Shown: positions 19,273-28,035 of the stretch, piece by piece
How the letters are laid out: every line of letters starts with the position of its first letter
Numbering within the stretch: position 1 is the first letter of the stretch
Assembly: GCF_020521235.1 (NCBI RefSeq)
Contig: NZ_BLAY01000045.1
Coordinates: forward strand, 1-59,381
Length of the DNA: 59,381 nt
Direction: 5' to 3'
Source of the DNA: Microseira wollei NIES-4236
GTDB taxonomy: Bacteria; Cyanobacteriota; Cyanobacteriia; Cyanobacteriales; Aerosakkonemataceae
The notes under the pieces: generated by a model
Seen by the model: the letters and a program-made list of their open reading frames with translations, nothing else
What the model was told of the DNA's origin: nothing
Database searches by the model: none
Position numbers and translations under genes: made by a program

Positions 19273-20028
19273 GTGAACCTGATTAAAGATTTTTTCGAGA
19301 AGGGCGGGCCAGCAATGTGGCCTTTGCTGGTACTGTCGATTTTATCCGTCAGCATCATCTTGGAGCGCTTATGGTTTTGGGCAACAACCCTGACCAAGGA
19401 ACGCGAAATCGTCAACCGGGTTTTAGAGGCGGCGAGTCATGATTGGCAAGCGGCTAGGGATATTGCCAAACGGGCGACGAATAAACCGATCGGAAGATTT
19501 CTGTATGCACCGTTGCGGCTAAACCAACCCGATCCGGAAGTGTTTCGCCTCGCCCTAGAGGCGGCGGCGGATGACGAGTTGGGTGCAATGCGGCGGGGGG
19601 ACAAAATTTTAGAAGCGATCGTGGCTTTATCGCCGCTGTTGGGTTTGTTTGGTACGGTTTGGGGTTTGATTAATTCGCTGCTTTCGATTAGTAAAAGCCA
19701 ATTAGGCGTAGCGCCTACGGATGCGGATCCGACATCGGGAATTGGTCGGGCTTTAACCGATACTTCCCTAGGCATTGGCGAAGCGTTGATCAGTACGGCT
19801 AGCGGTTTAATTGTGGCGATTACGACTCTGGCATTCTATCGCTTGTTTCAAGTCTTTTTGTTCAACCAAATCAAGATTTTTCGCAAGTCTGGGAATGAGT
19901 TAGAGTTACTTTACCGCATGGCTTGGTCTGGTAATGAAAATGGTTATCCTGCCAATAAAAACAGCAATTCGGGAATGTCAAAGCCAAGTGTAGATAGTCC
20001 TAGCAGTAATATTGAAAGTGCTGAATAA
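19273..20028 (+). CDS. exbB: MotA/TolQ/ExbB proton channel family protein
   Basis: This 251-residue inner-membrane protein starts at GTG 19273 behind a good ribosome site (AAGGAGG at about 19254-19260). It has an N-terminal TM (about 14-34), a cytoplasmic domain, and two C-terminal TMs (about 115-140 and 165-190) with [14 protein letters not shown] and [14 protein letters not shown], typical of ExbB/TolQ. With ExbD it forms a proton-driven motor that energises outer-membrane transport or envelope functions. A short segment, LGVAPTDA (about 146-153), is encoded by GGCGTAGCGCC, another dispersed repeat motif. The ExbD-like gene follows after 33 bases. Confidence 0.92.
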   Translation: MNLIKDFFEKGGPAMWPLLVLSILSVSIILERLWFWATTLTKEREIVNRVLEAASHDWQAARDIAKRATNKPIGRFLYAPLRLNQPDPEVFRLALEAAADDELGAMRRGDKILEAIVALSPLLGLFGTVWGLINSLLSISKSQLGVAPTDADPTSGIGRALTDTSLGIGEALISTASGLIVAITTLAFYRLFQVFLFNQIKIFRKSGNELELLYRMAWSGNENGYPANKNSNSGMSKPSVDSPSSNIESAE

Positions 20029-20061
20029 TTTTCACAACTGTCATCTTTCCCTATTTAGACC

Positions 20062-20751
20062 ATGAAAATTAACCTGGATGCCGAATCAGAAGATGTCCGC
20101 ATTGAAATCGTCCCCCTGATAGATGTTATTTTTTGCGTTTTGACATTCTTTATGCTGGCGACTTTATACTTTGCGCGCTTGCAACTCAACCGTCAGCAAG
20201 CGGTTAATGTAGATTTGCCGAAAGCTAGCACCGGCACGACGCCGCAACAACCGGATCGGCTAATTGTCCGCATCGATCCGCCTTATGGTCAAGTTTATGT
20301 TGATGATATGGTAAATCCGCCGGAGCCAATTATCTCAAAAGACCAACTGCGAGAAAAATTGCAGCAGTTTCGCGCCGCTAAGCCAGAGGGATTGATGGTT
20401 CTTTGGGCTGGCAAAGATGTGCGGTACGAGGATGTAGTTCAGGTGTTGGATCAGATGCGGCAAGTGGGAGGCGATCGCGTCGCACTGGCAACCATACCCG
20501 AATCTTTGAACCAATTACCAGGTTCGGGTTCGCTTCCCCCTACGGGTATCCCCGGCTTGCCTGGTGGTGGCGTTAATCCCGCTGTTCCTTATAATCCCTA
20601 TGGCGTGCCAAATCCAGTTACCCCGTTTAACCCGAATCAGCCCCAATTGCCAGCACAACCAGGCGTTACTCCGGTTCCGCCTGGGGGGAATTTTCCCACC
20701 CCACCAGGTACAGGGGTAGCTCCCACACCCACTTTGCCCGGACGCAATTGA
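20062..20751 (+). CDS. exbD: ExbD/TolR family protein with proline-rich tail
   Basis: This 229-residue protein has the ExbD hallmark of a short N-terminus, one TM (about 20-40) with the proton-carrying Asp in PLIDVIFCVLTFF, and a periplasmic domain (about 55-150). From about 155 on there is a Pro/Gly/Asn-rich low-complexity tail (PGLPGG, NPYG, PPGTG), about 75 residues, absent from standard ExbD, which is about 140 residues long. It pairs with the ExbB upstream. No TonB is seen next to it, although the tail could reach across the periplasm in part. Confidence 0.92.
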   Translation: MKINLDAESEDVRIEIVPLIDVIFCVLTFFMLATLYFARLQLNRQQAVNVDLPKASTGTTPQQPDRLIVRIDPPYGQVYVDDMVNPPEPIISKDQLREKLQQFRAAKPEGLMVLWAGKDVRYEDVVQVLDQMRQVGGDRVALATIPESLNQLPGSGSLPPTGIPGLPGGGVNPAVPYNPYGVPNPVTPFNPNQPQLPAQPGVTPVPPGGNFPTPPGTGVAPTPTLPGRN

Positions 20752-20839
20752 TTAAAACATTCCGATTAATTGACTGCTTTTGCAGTTTTTTGCTGTAGGG
20801 TCGTGTTGGCTTTCCATGGGTTAATTAAGAGGTTTTGAG

Positions 20840-21202
20840 ATGAACCCAGATCTGCTTAGACTTTTACTCACTTGGCTGGCTACAACTGCCAGTTTGCTGA
20901 TTGTTTCCAGCTTGCCTTTGGGGGTGGAAATAGACAGCTTTCAAAAAGCGCTGCTTTCGGCAGCGGTTTTCGGCGTTTTGAATGCTTTTTTAACCCCAAT
21001 TTTACAGCTTCTGGCTTTGCCAATCACAATTCTGACTTTGGGTATATTCGCCCTGATCGTCAATGCGATCGTTTTTGGTTTAGCAGCATGGCTCGTAGAA
21101 GGGTTTCGCTTGCGTTGGGGTATTTGGAGTGCGCTTTTAGGTTCGATTGCTCTGAGTATCATCAATAGCATCGTTTTTCAAATCGCCCGCGTCCCTCGGT
21201 AA
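20840..21202 (+). CDS. Phage holin family 4 (Phage_holin_4_2)-like membrane protein
   Basis: This 120-residue protein with four predicted TMs shows the family pattern LLLTWLATTASLLIVSSLPLG...AVFGVLNAFLTPIL...LGIFALIVNAIVFGLAAWLVEGF. Despite the name, these are widespread chromosomal membrane proteins of unknown role. AAGAGG lies 9 bases upstream of the ATG. A paralogue follows 220 bases downstream, so this is a tandem duplication. Confidence 0.88.
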   Translation: MNPDLLRLLLTWLATTASLLIVSSLPLGVEIDSFQKALLSAAVFGVLNAFLTPILQLLALPITILTLGIFALIVNAIVFGLAAWLVEGFRLRWGIWSALLGSIALSIINSIVFQIARVPR

Positions 21203-21422
21203 GAAATCTAAATGTTCCCGGGAAGTCCTGCAATCAAAGAACCGCCAAGAAGCCAAGAACGCCAAGAAGAGGAATGGAGGGGGTGTCCAAGTCTGTTTGG
21301 TATTCCTGCCAAAAGGTAGAGAGGATTTACGCCATTTTGCAGATGGAACCCTTCAATCGATGCGTTACGGTACTTATTGTGGTTGTTTTTACCCCACGCC
21401 GATCAGATTTGAGGGGTTTAAT
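21203..21422. other. Spacer between holin-like paralogues
   Basis: This spacer holds a short direct-repeat patch, CCAAGAA / CGCCAAGAA, at 21241-21270, a type seen upstream of many cyanobacterial genes. The region after 21297 is open in frame with the next gene but does not resemble the family, so I treat it as leader. Confidence 0.45.
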
Positions 21423-21818
21423 ATGGATTTCGTCGATATTCTGATTACTTGGTTGGTTACGGCTTCTAGTTTGCTGATTTTGACTAAACTGCCCTTAGGA
21501 ATTGAAATCGATAACCCTGGCATCGCTTATGTTTCGGCTGCCGTTTTTGGCATTTTAAATACGGTTATCACTTTCTTTACTTTAACGCTGCCGAGTACCC
21601 TCACCTTTGGTTTGTACGGATTTTTGATTAAAATTCTCACCCTAGGTTTGTTCTCGTTTTTTATCAACGTTATCGCTTTGACTATTGCCGCTAGATTGGT
21701 CACCGGCTTTCGTTTGGAAAAGGGGATTGCTAGTGCTGCTTTCGGCGCCATCGCTCTCTCTTTAATTAGCAGCTTAATCTACACTCTCTTTATCAATCCC
21801 AGCCCCCCTCTTGCCTAA
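21423..21818 (+). CDS. Second Phage_holin_4_2-like membrane protein
   Basis: This 131-residue paralogue of the gene at 20840 keeps the same landmarks (ILITWLVTASSLLIL, LPLGIEID, AVFGILNTVI, FINVIALTIAARLVTGF). I choose ATG 21423, aligned with the paralogue's start and preceded by GAGGGG, over an in-frame start 42 codons upstream. It has about four TM helices. Function is unknown. Confidence 0.87.
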   Translation: MDFVDILITWLVTASSLLILTKLPLGIEIDNPGIAYVSAAVFGILNTVITFFTLTLPSTLTFGLYGFLIKILTLGLFSFFINVIALTIAARLVTGFRLEKGIASAAFGAIALSLISSLIYTLFINPSPPLA

Positions 21819-21848
21819 CTCTCTCCTTCTTTTCCTCCAACTGAGATT

Positions 21849-21873
21849 TCCTCCCTTGGAGGATTTCTCTTTT
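21849..21873 (+). terminator. Rho-independent terminator
   Basis: A TCCTCC / GGAGGA stem (21849-21854 with 21858-21863) with a 3-nt loop is followed by TTTCTCTTTT. It sits 30 bases behind the second holin-like gene. Confidence 0.75.
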
Positions 21874-22229
21874 GAGCTAAAAGCTTAATTTAGGTCATAC
21901 CATGCCTAAAGATTGTACCCTATTTTTTATATAACAGGAACTAATCGTTTTTGTCAATTCCTGAAACAACGCATTTTCGTGATTTAATTGAGAATAATTT
22001 TTAATCTTTTTTAGTCGCAATAATCTAAAAGCGTGAAAATGGCGTTTTTTACAATTTGTAATATAAAAATTTTTAGTGTTTCGCAACGGTAGAATAGGGA
22101 ATACAGCGAATAGGATATTTGTGAAACTGATATAGCGGTATTGAGTAGGGGCGGGTTTTACCAGGGATGTTTGGGAAAAATAAATAACTTTAATCAACCC
22201 GCCCCGGTTGTTGGGAAAACCGGGTTGCT
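21874..22229. other. AT-rich spacer with GGGGCGGGTT inverted repeat
   Basis: I see no gene. At 22149-22206 the inverted ends GGGGCGGGTT / AACCCGCCCC enclose about 37 bases, a small MITE-like repeat. An ACCGGGTT hairpin follows, near the 3' end of the lipoprotein gene. Confidence 0.6.
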
Positions 22230-22595
22230 TTAATTCAAGACCTTGCAAGCGCCTTCTAGGCGTTGCTGTAATAGGGTATTTAAAGCAGCCTGCCGTTGTT
22301 TTAAACTAACAATCTGGGGATGTGTGTCGATAAACTTTGTTTTTGCCTCGATTAGTTGAATTTCTAGTTTTTGGGCTTCATTTGTAATGGTTTGGACGCC
22401 AGGAAAGACGCCCAAACTGGCAACATCGATGGCTTTTACTTGGCGCTGACGTAACTTGTAACAAGCTGCTTGCTGAGCTTCTTGTTGAGTCCGCGCAACG
22501 TACCCGATCGGTCGAGTAGAACCGAAGCAGCTAGCTAAGGCAAGTGAGAAAGAGAAAGTTGCAATGATGAGCCAACGCGGCTTTTGTGGAAACAT
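22230..22595 (-). CDS. Small putative lipoprotein
   Basis: This 121-residue protein has a signal peptide (FPQKPRWLIIATFSFSLALASC) ending in a lipobox-like LASC, then a helical, Gln-rich domain (EAQQAACYKLRQRQ; QIVSLKQRQAALNTLLQQ). ATG 22595 gives a typical signal peptide; an ATG at 22622 is also in frame, but its upstream sequence is the AGAAACCCGGTTTCT repeat. It is probably anchored to a membrane facing the periplasm. I do not recognise a family. Confidence 0.7.
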   Translation of the reverse strand: MFPQKPRWLIIATFSFSLALASCFGSTRPIGYVARTQQEAQQAACYKLRQRQVKAIDVASLGVFPGVQTITNEAQKLEIQLIEAKTKFIDTHPQIVSLKQRQAALNTLLQQRLEGACKVLN

Positions 22596-22625
22596 ACGAT
22601 CGGTTTTGTGAGATAGTCGCATCAA

Positions 22626-22640
22626 AGAAACCCGGTTTCT
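22626..22640. repeat. Palindromic repeat AGAAACCCGGTTTCT (family P)
   Basis: This is the short, perfect palindromic form of a dispersed family. Other copies in the window lie at 24758-24830 (several, inside a MITE-like element), 25663-25695, 30633-30647, 30681-30695, 33430-33462, 35527-35559, 38307-38339, 45989-46020, 48162-48176 and 55235-55267. Confidence 0.9.
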
Positions 22641-22755
22641 TCAACAACACCTTCGTCAAAATCCGACACCCTTAAGGGTGCGGCTATACAAGCAAAGCCC
22701 GCGAAGGCGGGCTGTAACAATTTCAGACCGTTATTCAAGCAACCGGGTTTCTAGG

Positions 22756-24621
22756 TTAAGCCGGAACTTGGATTTTCTGACTACCGGAAAGACCGAAGGC
22801 GCTGTGGATGGCTTGCAAGGCGGTGACGCCTTGGTCTTGGTCAACGACGCAGCTGATTTTAATTTCGGAGGTGGCGATCATTTGGATGTTGATTTGGTGT
22901 TGGGCGAGGGCTTCAAATAATCGGGCGGCGACACCGGGTTGTCCTTCCATTCCAGTACCGACGGCGCTGACTTTGGCGATCGCATTATCCACGACAACTT
23001 CGCCGCAACCGATTTCTTGGATAACGGCTTCCAGGGTATTCTTAGCCGCAGCTGCATCGCCAGAGGCGACGGTAAAGGCAATATCGCGACGGGGAGTACC
23101 ATCAACGATGCGACAGCGTTGGGATTGAATAATCATATCGACGCTGATATTTTGCTTGGCCAATGCTTGGAATATCTTTGCCGCCATTCCCGGACGATCG
23201 GGGACGTAACGAATGGCAATGCGCGCTTGATTGAGGTCGAGGGCGACACCGCGTATTGGGGAAGAGGACGCGGGGAGGTGGGGAGGCGGGGACGCGGGGA
23301 CTTCTTGACTCGACCCGTCTCCCTGTCTCCCCGTCTGGGCGTCTCTTCGTTTAACGGGGGAACTATTGACATCGAAGGTGGAACAAAGGGCGGTGATGGC
23401 GCGATCGCAATCATCGGCATCGACTACGCAGCTGACTTTGACTTCCGAGGTGGAAATCATTTGGATATTTACACCCGCATCTGCGAGGGTAGCGAACATT
23501 TGGGCGGCGACGCCGGGGCGTCCGATCATTCCGGCACCGGCGATGCTGACTTTGGCGATTTGTGCATCTACCATTACTTCAGCTGCAGAGGGGATATCGC
23601 TGTTACCTCGAAGGACGGGTGCGATCGCCGATGCGACTGCTTCGGCTTTTTTGAGTACGTTTTTGCTAACGGTAAAGGCGATATCGTTAGTAATGCTTTC
23701 GTGAATCGACTGAATAATTAAATCCACATCCAAATCTTGGGTGGCAATTTCGCCAAATAAACGTGCCGCTACCCCAGGACGATCTGGTACGCGCAACAGC
23801 GCTACTTTTGCTTGATCCGTATCGAATTCCACTGCATCGACTGGGTGAACCAATTCTAAACCTTCGATGGCGCGGGGTTGAAGTGCGGGTGCGACGACTA
23901 AAGTACCTGGTTCATCGGTCCAACTCGAACGCACAACCAAAGGTACGCCATAATTGCGAGCAATTTCTACGGCGCGGGGATGCAAAACCTTTGCGCCCAA
24001 ACTTGCTAATTCCAGCATCTCATCGCAAGTAATTTGATCCATTAATTGGGCGTCTGGTACAAGGCGCGGGTCGGCGGTTAAAATACCCGGAACGTCGGTA
24101 TAGATTTCGCAGCAGTCTGCACCCAATGCTGCCGCCAAAGCTACCGCAGAAGTATCCGAGCCGCCTCTACCCAAGGTGGTAATTTCTAACTCTTCCGTAC
24201 AGGTAATGCCTTGAAAACCTGCGACTACGACAACTTTACCGGCATTCAGGTGGCGTTGCATCCGTTCGGTTTCAATGCGTAAAATGCGGGCGCGGGTATG
24301 TTCCGCTTCGGTGACGATGCCGACTTGCGCGCCAGTGAGAGAGATTGCGGGTTGTCCTAATTCTTGCAGCGCCATGCTGAGGAGGGCAATCGAAACTTGC
24401 TCGCCGGTGGAGAGTAGCATATCCATTTCGCGGCGACTGGGATTAGTAGAGATTTCGTTTGCCAGTTTAACCAACCCGTCGGTAGTTTTGCCCATCGCCG
24501 AAACCACGACTACCAGCGAGTTACCCGCAGAGACTGCTTTGAGCACCCGCTGTGCGACGGATTGAATGCGTTCAACCGAACCAACCGACGTACCACCGTA
24601 TTTTTGGACTATAAGTGCCAT
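22756..24621 (-). CDS. lysC: Aspartate kinase (four ACT domains)
   Basis: This 621-residue enzyme phosphorylates aspartate as the first step to lysine, threonine and methionine. The kinase domain is about 1-245 (IVQKYGGTSVGS, LGRGGSDTSA). It is followed by two pairs of ACT domains (about 265-430 and 465-615), the duplicated arrangement usual in cyanobacteria, which bind the feedback inhibitors lysine and threonine. Each pair shows PDRPGVAAR/PDRPGMAAK and GQPGVAARLF-like motifs. The linker between ACT pairs (about 435-468; plus-strand 23250-23352) is low-complexity (ASPPPHLPASSSP) and derives from the GACGCGGGGA/CGGGGAGG repeat type. It keeps frame. The gene is monocistronic as far as can be seen. 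Confidence 0.96.
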   Translation of the reverse strand: MALIVQKYGGTSVGSVERIQSVAQRVLKAVSAGNSLVVVVSAMGKTTDGLVKLANEISTNPSRREMDMLLSTGEQVSIALLSMALQELGQPAISLTGAQVGIVTEAEHTRARILRIETERMQRHLNAGKVVVVAGFQGITCTEELEITTLGRGGSDTSAVALAAALGADCCEIYTDVPGILTADPRLVPDAQLMDQITCDEMLELASLGAKVLHPRAVEIARNYGVPLVVRSSWTDEPGTLVVAPALQPRAIEGLELVHPVDAVEFDTDQAKVALLRVPDRPGVAARLFGEIATQDLDVDLIIQSIHESITNDIAFTVSKNVLKKAEAVASAIAPVLRGNSDIPSAAEVMVDAQIAKVSIAGAGMIGRPGVAAQMFATLADAGVNIQMISTSEVKVSCVVDADDCDRAITALCSTFDVNSSPVKRRDAQTGRQGDGSSQEVPASPPPHLPASSSPIRGVALDLNQARIAIRYVPDRPGMAAKIFQALAKQNISVDMIIQSQRCRIVDGTPRRDIAFTVASGDAAAAKNTLEAVIQEIGCGEVVVDNAIAKVSAVGTGMEGQPGVAARLFEALAQHQINIQMIATSEIKISCVVDQDQGVTALQAIHSAFGLSGSQKIQVPA

Positions 24622-24940
24622 AACCTGTTTTTCCCAAGCGCCTCCGTTTCAGAGATGGGTAGAGGCGACCGACCTAATTAAAGGTATCAGACTATTGGGA
24701 CTAGAATCCGTATGCATTTACATTTTTTTTGATTGCACATAGAACTTACGCCAAGAAACCGGGTGTCTATGAAAGGCAGAAACCCGGTTTCTAGCGCCAA
24801 GAAACCGGGTTTCTATGGAAACCCGGTTGCGTAAGTCCTGTGCATAGATGGTGTGCGATCGCTGCTGGCGTAGGTTGGGTTTCGTTCCTCAACCCAACCC
24901 AGGCTAAAATTGCGATCAAACCCCAGTTTTTATTAATGCC
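24622..24940. other. Spacer upstream of lysC and the Uma2 gene, with repeats
   Basis: This divergent region holds a MITE-like element at 24735-24843 and a hairpin repeat at about 24870-24899 (GGTTGGGTT / AACCCAACC). No gene is seen. Confidence 0.7.
24735..24843. mobile_element. MITE-like element with GCACA...ACTTACGC ends
   Basis: This is 109 bp with imperfect terminal inverted repeats, GCACATAGAACTTACGC and GCGTAAGTCCTGTGC. Inside are three or four copies of the family P palindrome GAAACCGGGTTTC. There is no coding capacity, so any movement needs a transposase in trans. Confidence 0.75.
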
Positions 24941-25627
24941 ATGACTGCTGCAATTCCTCAAGTCATTCAGACAGATAGCGTAGAAACTTTACACCATTGG
25001 AAACCCGCCACTTGGGAAGATTACGTAGCCTATCGCGATGATACAACTAATGAGAGAATGAGGTTGTTTTTCAACGAAAAGTATCTTTTAGTAATTGATA
25101 TGGGTTGGGAAGGAATCGACCACGCGACTATCAGCGACCTGTTTACAATACTGATTGCTTTCTGGTTTAGTCAAAATCCAGGCCAAATTTTTAGTTCATT
25201 AGGGCGTTGTTTGCTTGAGAAACCTAAAAAGAAAGCAAGTGCGCCCGATTTAGTACTTTACTTAGGTAAAGACTATCCTCGTTGGCAAGAAGGAGAACCG
25301 CGTCGAATTGATTTAGATCGGTGGCGAGTTCCGGACTTGGTAGGGGAAATTGCCGATACAAGTTTGGCAACGGATCTGGATGAAAAGAAACATCTGTATG
25401 CTGAATTGGGAATTCCTGAATATTGGGTAGTTGATGTCCGAGGTCAACGGTTGTTTGCGTTTCAGTTGCAGGAAGATGGTGAGTATAAAGAATGCACTAT
25501 TTCTTTAGCGCTGTCGGGATTACCTATTTCTTTATTAGCGCAAACTTTGTCCCGGTTGCAGTCAGAGACAAATGGCACTGCTGCTTTGTGGTTCGCTCAA
25601 CAAATTACTAATTTAAAGACAGAGTAG
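24941..25627 (+). CDS. Uma2 family (DUF820) endonuclease-like protein
   Basis: This 228-residue PD-(D/E)XK-fold protein of the Uma2 family is highly expanded in cyanobacteria. Landmarks are TWEDYVAYRDD (about 24-34), SAPDLVLYLGKDYP (about 100-113), PDLVGEIADTSLATDLDEKKHLYAELGIPEYWVVDVRGQRL (about 132-172) and a variable C-terminus. The second acidic position (GEIAD) and the lysine (EKKHLY) are present, so the nuclease core looks complete. Biological role is unproven; many sit near mobile DNA. It stands alone here. Confidence 0.92.
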   Translation: MTAAIPQVIQTDSVETLHHWKPATWEDYVAYRDDTTNERMRLFFNEKYLLVIDMGWEGIDHATISDLFTILIAFWFSQNPGQIFSSLGRCLLEKPKKKASAPDLVLYLGKDYPRWQEGEPRRIDLDRWRVPDLVGEIADTSLATDLDEKKHLYAELGIPEYWVVDVRGQRLFAFQLQEDGEYKECTISLALSGLPISLLAQTLSRLQSETNGTAALWFAQQITNLKTE

Positions 25628-25662
25628 GTAGGGGAAAAAGGTGCAATCGGATATCGTCGCTA

Positions 25663-25695
25663 AGAAACCCGGTTTTTCTAAAAAACCGGGTTTCT
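25663..25695. repeat. Family P long hairpin
   Basis: A 33-bp inverted repeat, AGAAACCCGGTTTTT / AAAAACCGGGTTTCT, has an almost empty loop. It lies between the Uma2 gene and the antitoxin remnant. Confidence 0.9.
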
Positions 25696-25754
25696 GGAAC
25701 CAGATGCAAAAATGCCATGATAGACTCAATACAGATACACTCCCCCTGGTAAAT

Positions 25755-26090
25755 ATGCCCAAGTACCTGACTATCCAAGAAGCACAACAACAGTTAGCAA
25801 ACTTGCCAAATGAATTGGTAGCTGAACCAGCTATTATTACTCAAGATGGCAAACCCGTGATGGTCGCCATGAGTTTGGAACAGTTTGAATCTCTATTAGA
25901 CCTCGACAAAAAACAAACTCTTTGACAGGCGAGACGCCTATCCCACAAGAGTTATTGCCGAAGTCTATTGGAAACCATCGATATTATTGCCGAGCGAGAA
26001 TTTATGGCAGAGTTGCGAGAAGGTATTCGACAAGCAGATGCGGAAGAAACGATTAGTTTAGAACAATTAAAGGCTAAGTTAGGATTTTAA
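25755..26090 (+). pseudogene. Phd/YefM-like antitoxin gene interrupted by a 72-bp repeat insertion
   Basis: ATG 25755 starts a Phd/YefM-like N-terminus (MPKYLTIQEAQQQLANLPNE, VMVAMSLEQFESLL) that stops at TGA 25923-25925. The same frame resumes at 25971 with the expected C-terminal half, ETIDIIAEREFMAELREGIR to a TAA at 26088. The interruption is 72 bp, bounded by the near-identical 9-mers TCTATTAGA (25892) and TCTATTGGA (25964). It contains a copy of the GGCGAGACGCCTATCCCACAAGAG repeat also seen in mnmA and the orthocaspase gene. Removing 72 bp restores a normal antitoxin of about 87 residues. No toxin gene follows. A 56-residue N-terminal DNA-binding stub could still be made. Confidence 0.85.
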
Positions 26091-26185
26091 CAGCACCAAG
26101 TTATCCCGATTGCACAAACCGATGAGGAATAATAGCAATCAAGTGAGAGAATAGGAGCGGGTTTTGGGCGATCGCGCGTTTTTCC

Positions 26186-27001
26186 TCATACCTGACTCAA
26201 CATTTCCAAGAACTGTTGCACAATTAGATCTGGTTGTTCGCTGCAAGAGGTGGAGTCGTAGTGCTGGATGATGGGGATACCGTGGGATTGGAGGATGCGA
26301 TCGCGTTCTTGATCTACCTCACCATCAACCTCAAGAATACCCCACTTGCCCTTGTGGAAGATGAGAAAGTCAGGTTCTTGATTTTCTCTACCTTCAGTAG
26401 TTGTAAGCCTTGCTTTAGAATTGGGGAAAAAGAGAACATTGGCGCGATCGAGTGCTTCGGCAATTTTTACTTCTGCTTCTGAGCGAAATTGTAAATCATT
26501 CCAGTGATAGAATTGTTCTTCTGAGTTATTCTGAATTTCCTGTTTATCTCCATTTTCAGTTGAGTCAAAATTATCATCACATATGATTGTGCCAGTTAAA
26601 TCACCTTGACATGAATCGGAATCGCTTAAGTTTAAATTATTAGCACATAGCCTTGCACCACTTAAGTCTGCTACGCTTAATGTTGCTCCAGAAAGATTTG
26701 CACCACTGAGATTAACTTCAATTATGTGATTTCGACTGTTTACTTGAGTTTGCCGCAAGTATCGCTTTATAACTGATGGAAGATTGTCTTTTTTAACCTT
26801 TTCTCCAAATGCCTGTGATAGCAGCTTCCACAGTTTAGCGCCAGCATCTTTAATATAATCATATTCATATTCGGAGCTTCCGGCAATTTCCTTATAAGAC
26901 CGTCCTTCCCAAGATTGACGAAACACGAGTTCTTGAACTTTGTTAAGGCGTTGATAGTTTAGGACAATTTCTACAAGCTCTAGAGCTTCGTCAACGGTCA
27001 T
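26186..27001 (-). CDS. VMAP-type N-terminal HTH / pentapeptide repeat / nuclease-like fusion
   Basis: This 271-residue protein has three modules. Residues 1-88 match the helix-turn-helix found at the N-terminus of vWA-MoxR-associated proteins (GRSYKEIAGSSEYEYDYIKDAGAKLWKLLSQAFGEKV). Residues about 95-140 are A(N/D)LxG pentapeptide repeats (NLSGANLSGATLSVADLSGA). Residues about 165-271 resemble a small restriction-endonuclease-like domain (EVKIAEALD, EPDFLIFHKGKWGILEVDGEVDQERDRIL), with Glu, Asp and ExD placed as in PD-(D/E)XK folds. It is divergent from the gene at 27228. A conflict or stress-response role is an inference. Confidence 0.75.
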   Translation of the reverse strand: MTVDEALELVEIVLNYQRLNKVQELVFRQSWEGRSYKEIAGSSEYEYDYIKDAGAKLWKLLSQAFGEKVKKDNLPSVIKRYLRQTQVNSRNHIIEVNLSGANLSGATLSVADLSGARLCANNLNLSDSDSCQGDLTGTIICDDNFDSTENGDKQEIQNNSEEQFYHWNDLQFRSEAEVKIAEALDRANVLFFPNSKARLTTTEGRENQEPDFLIFHKGKWGILEVDGEVDQERDRILQSHGIPIIQHYDSTSCSEQPDLIVQQFLEMLSQV

Positions 27002-27227
27002 GTGTCAAAATGCCTCAGTCGTGGAATGTTAAGCCGGCGTATGGTTAGTGAAAACCCTTAGAGATGGGATCTATCCCTGGATACATATTTTACCGCAACG
27101 GACCGCAAATCTTACTTTTTTATTACTTTTTTATTACTTTTTCTCACCGTCAAAGCTGAGCCAGCATTGCTACCTTGGTCAAAGAAAAATCAATAAACAC
27201 TTATTCAGCAAATTTGAGTAGTTTTCT
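27002..27227. promoter_or_regulatory. Divergent intergenic region
   Basis: This is a 226-bp AT-rich spacer between divergent starts. It includes three direct repeats of the TTTTTTATTAC type at 27115-27142, which could be a binding site or part of a promoter. Nothing more specific is seen. Confidence 0.4.
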
Positions 27228-27656
27228 ATGGAACCTGTATCGCTGACAGCTGGTGCGATCGCCACCCTCGTTTTAACCAAAGCTATTGAAAAGACCGGCG
27301 AAAAGCTAGGGGAAAAGGTATTGGAGAAGGGCGGGGAGTTGATGCAACTACTCAAGCGTAAGTCTCCTGATACGGCAAACGCTATTGAACTATCCCAACA
27401 GCAGCCATTAGACTACGGTAAGGCTGTTCTTGAGTTAGAAGCAGCCACTCATGACTCCGAAGTTGCCAAAGCAGTCGAGGAATTAGATGCAGAAGTAAAG
27501 GCAGACTCAAAACTTGCTCAAGCAGTAGAAGCTTTGGCAAATGCCCTCAAGTCTCAACCGCCAACTGTTCATAATTTCGGGAAAATAGCCGAGGAAATTA
27601 AAGAAATTAAAGCGTTTTTCCAGGGAGGTACTTTTACTGGTGACTTCAACTTTTGA
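27228..27656 (+). CDS. Unknown protein with hydrophobic N-terminus and acidic helical repeats
   Basis: This 142-residue protein starts with a short hydrophobic segment (PVSLTAGAIATLVLTKAIEKTGEKLGEKV). A Leu/Glu/Lys/Ala-rich helical middle with repeated EVAKAVEELDAEVKAD / KLAQAVEALANALKS phrases follows, then a C-terminus, GGTFTGDFNF. Similar N-terminal modules recur in cyanobacterial proteins of unknown function, often ahead of effector regions. The TGA at 27654 is followed in the same frame by the open stretch 27657-28031, so this may be the first half of a longer protein. Confidence 0.6.
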   Translation: MEPVSLTAGAIATLVLTKAIEKTGEKLGEKVLEKGGELMQLLKRKSPDTANAIELSQQQPLDYGKAVLELEAATHDSEVAKAVEELDAEVKADSKLAQAVEALANALKSQPPTVHNFGKIAEEIKEIKAFFQGGTFTGDFNF

Positions 27657-28031
27657 CTGAAGTCGCCCGATGATCCGGTAAAGCCGCCGACTTTTGATAG
27701 CTTTGTCGAAAACATTGCTAGCAAATATCGTTATTTGGAAAATCTACCCCCTCGAATCGCTGATCGGAAATGGGAAGTTTTGAAATCAGCTTCTGCAAAA
27801 GATTTTGGGACAATTGAACTAAAAGTCCTTAAGTTAGTTGTTAGCTATTGCTGCTACTTTATGAAAGGTTATCCGACGCCTTCATCCGAATACAGAGAAA
27901 GTAGCAAACAAGGTTATTACTCCTTGGCGATAAAGATAGCTCATGAAGGTAAATTAAGGTTAATTGAGCCTAAACTAAGCTCGATCGTTAAAGACCGCAT
28001 AATGTCTGATATAATCCAAGCAATGGAGTAA
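27657..28031 (+). CDS. Unknown protein, in frame behind a TGA; possible continuation of the previous gene
   Basis: The frame opens directly after the TGA at 27654-27656 and runs to 28031 (124 codons). The only conventional start is TTG 27735, without a visible ribosome site, giving 98 residues. The stretch before it (LKSPDDPVKPPTFDSFVENI) reads like normal linker sequence. I therefore suspect one 267-codon gene (27228-28031) broken or regulated by a single in-frame TGA. The encoded part is helical (IELKVLKLVVSYCCYFM) and of no recognised family. The next gene starts 4 bases after its stop, so all three are probably co-transcribed. Confidence 0.55.
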   Translation: MKSPDDPVKPPTFDSFVENIASKYRYLENLPPRIADRKWEVLKSASAKDFGTIELKVLKLVVSYCCYFMKGYPTPSSEYRESSKQGYYSLAIKIAHEGKLRLIEPKLSSIVKDRIMSDIIQAME

Positions 28032-28035
28032 AAAA

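Noticed and set aside
20840-21818. Prophage lysis cassette because of two holin-like genes
   Set aside because: No endolysin or structural phage gene is nearby; this holin-like family is widespread in chromosomes.
22939-23721. 260-codon frame antisense to aspartokinase
   Set aside because: It is a shadow of lysC ACT domains; its Gly/Asp-rich pattern only reflects their codons.
26091-26185. Toxin gene partner of the antitoxin remnant
   Set aside because: There are only about 95 bases before the next gene, and no RelE/YoeB/Doc-like frame is present.
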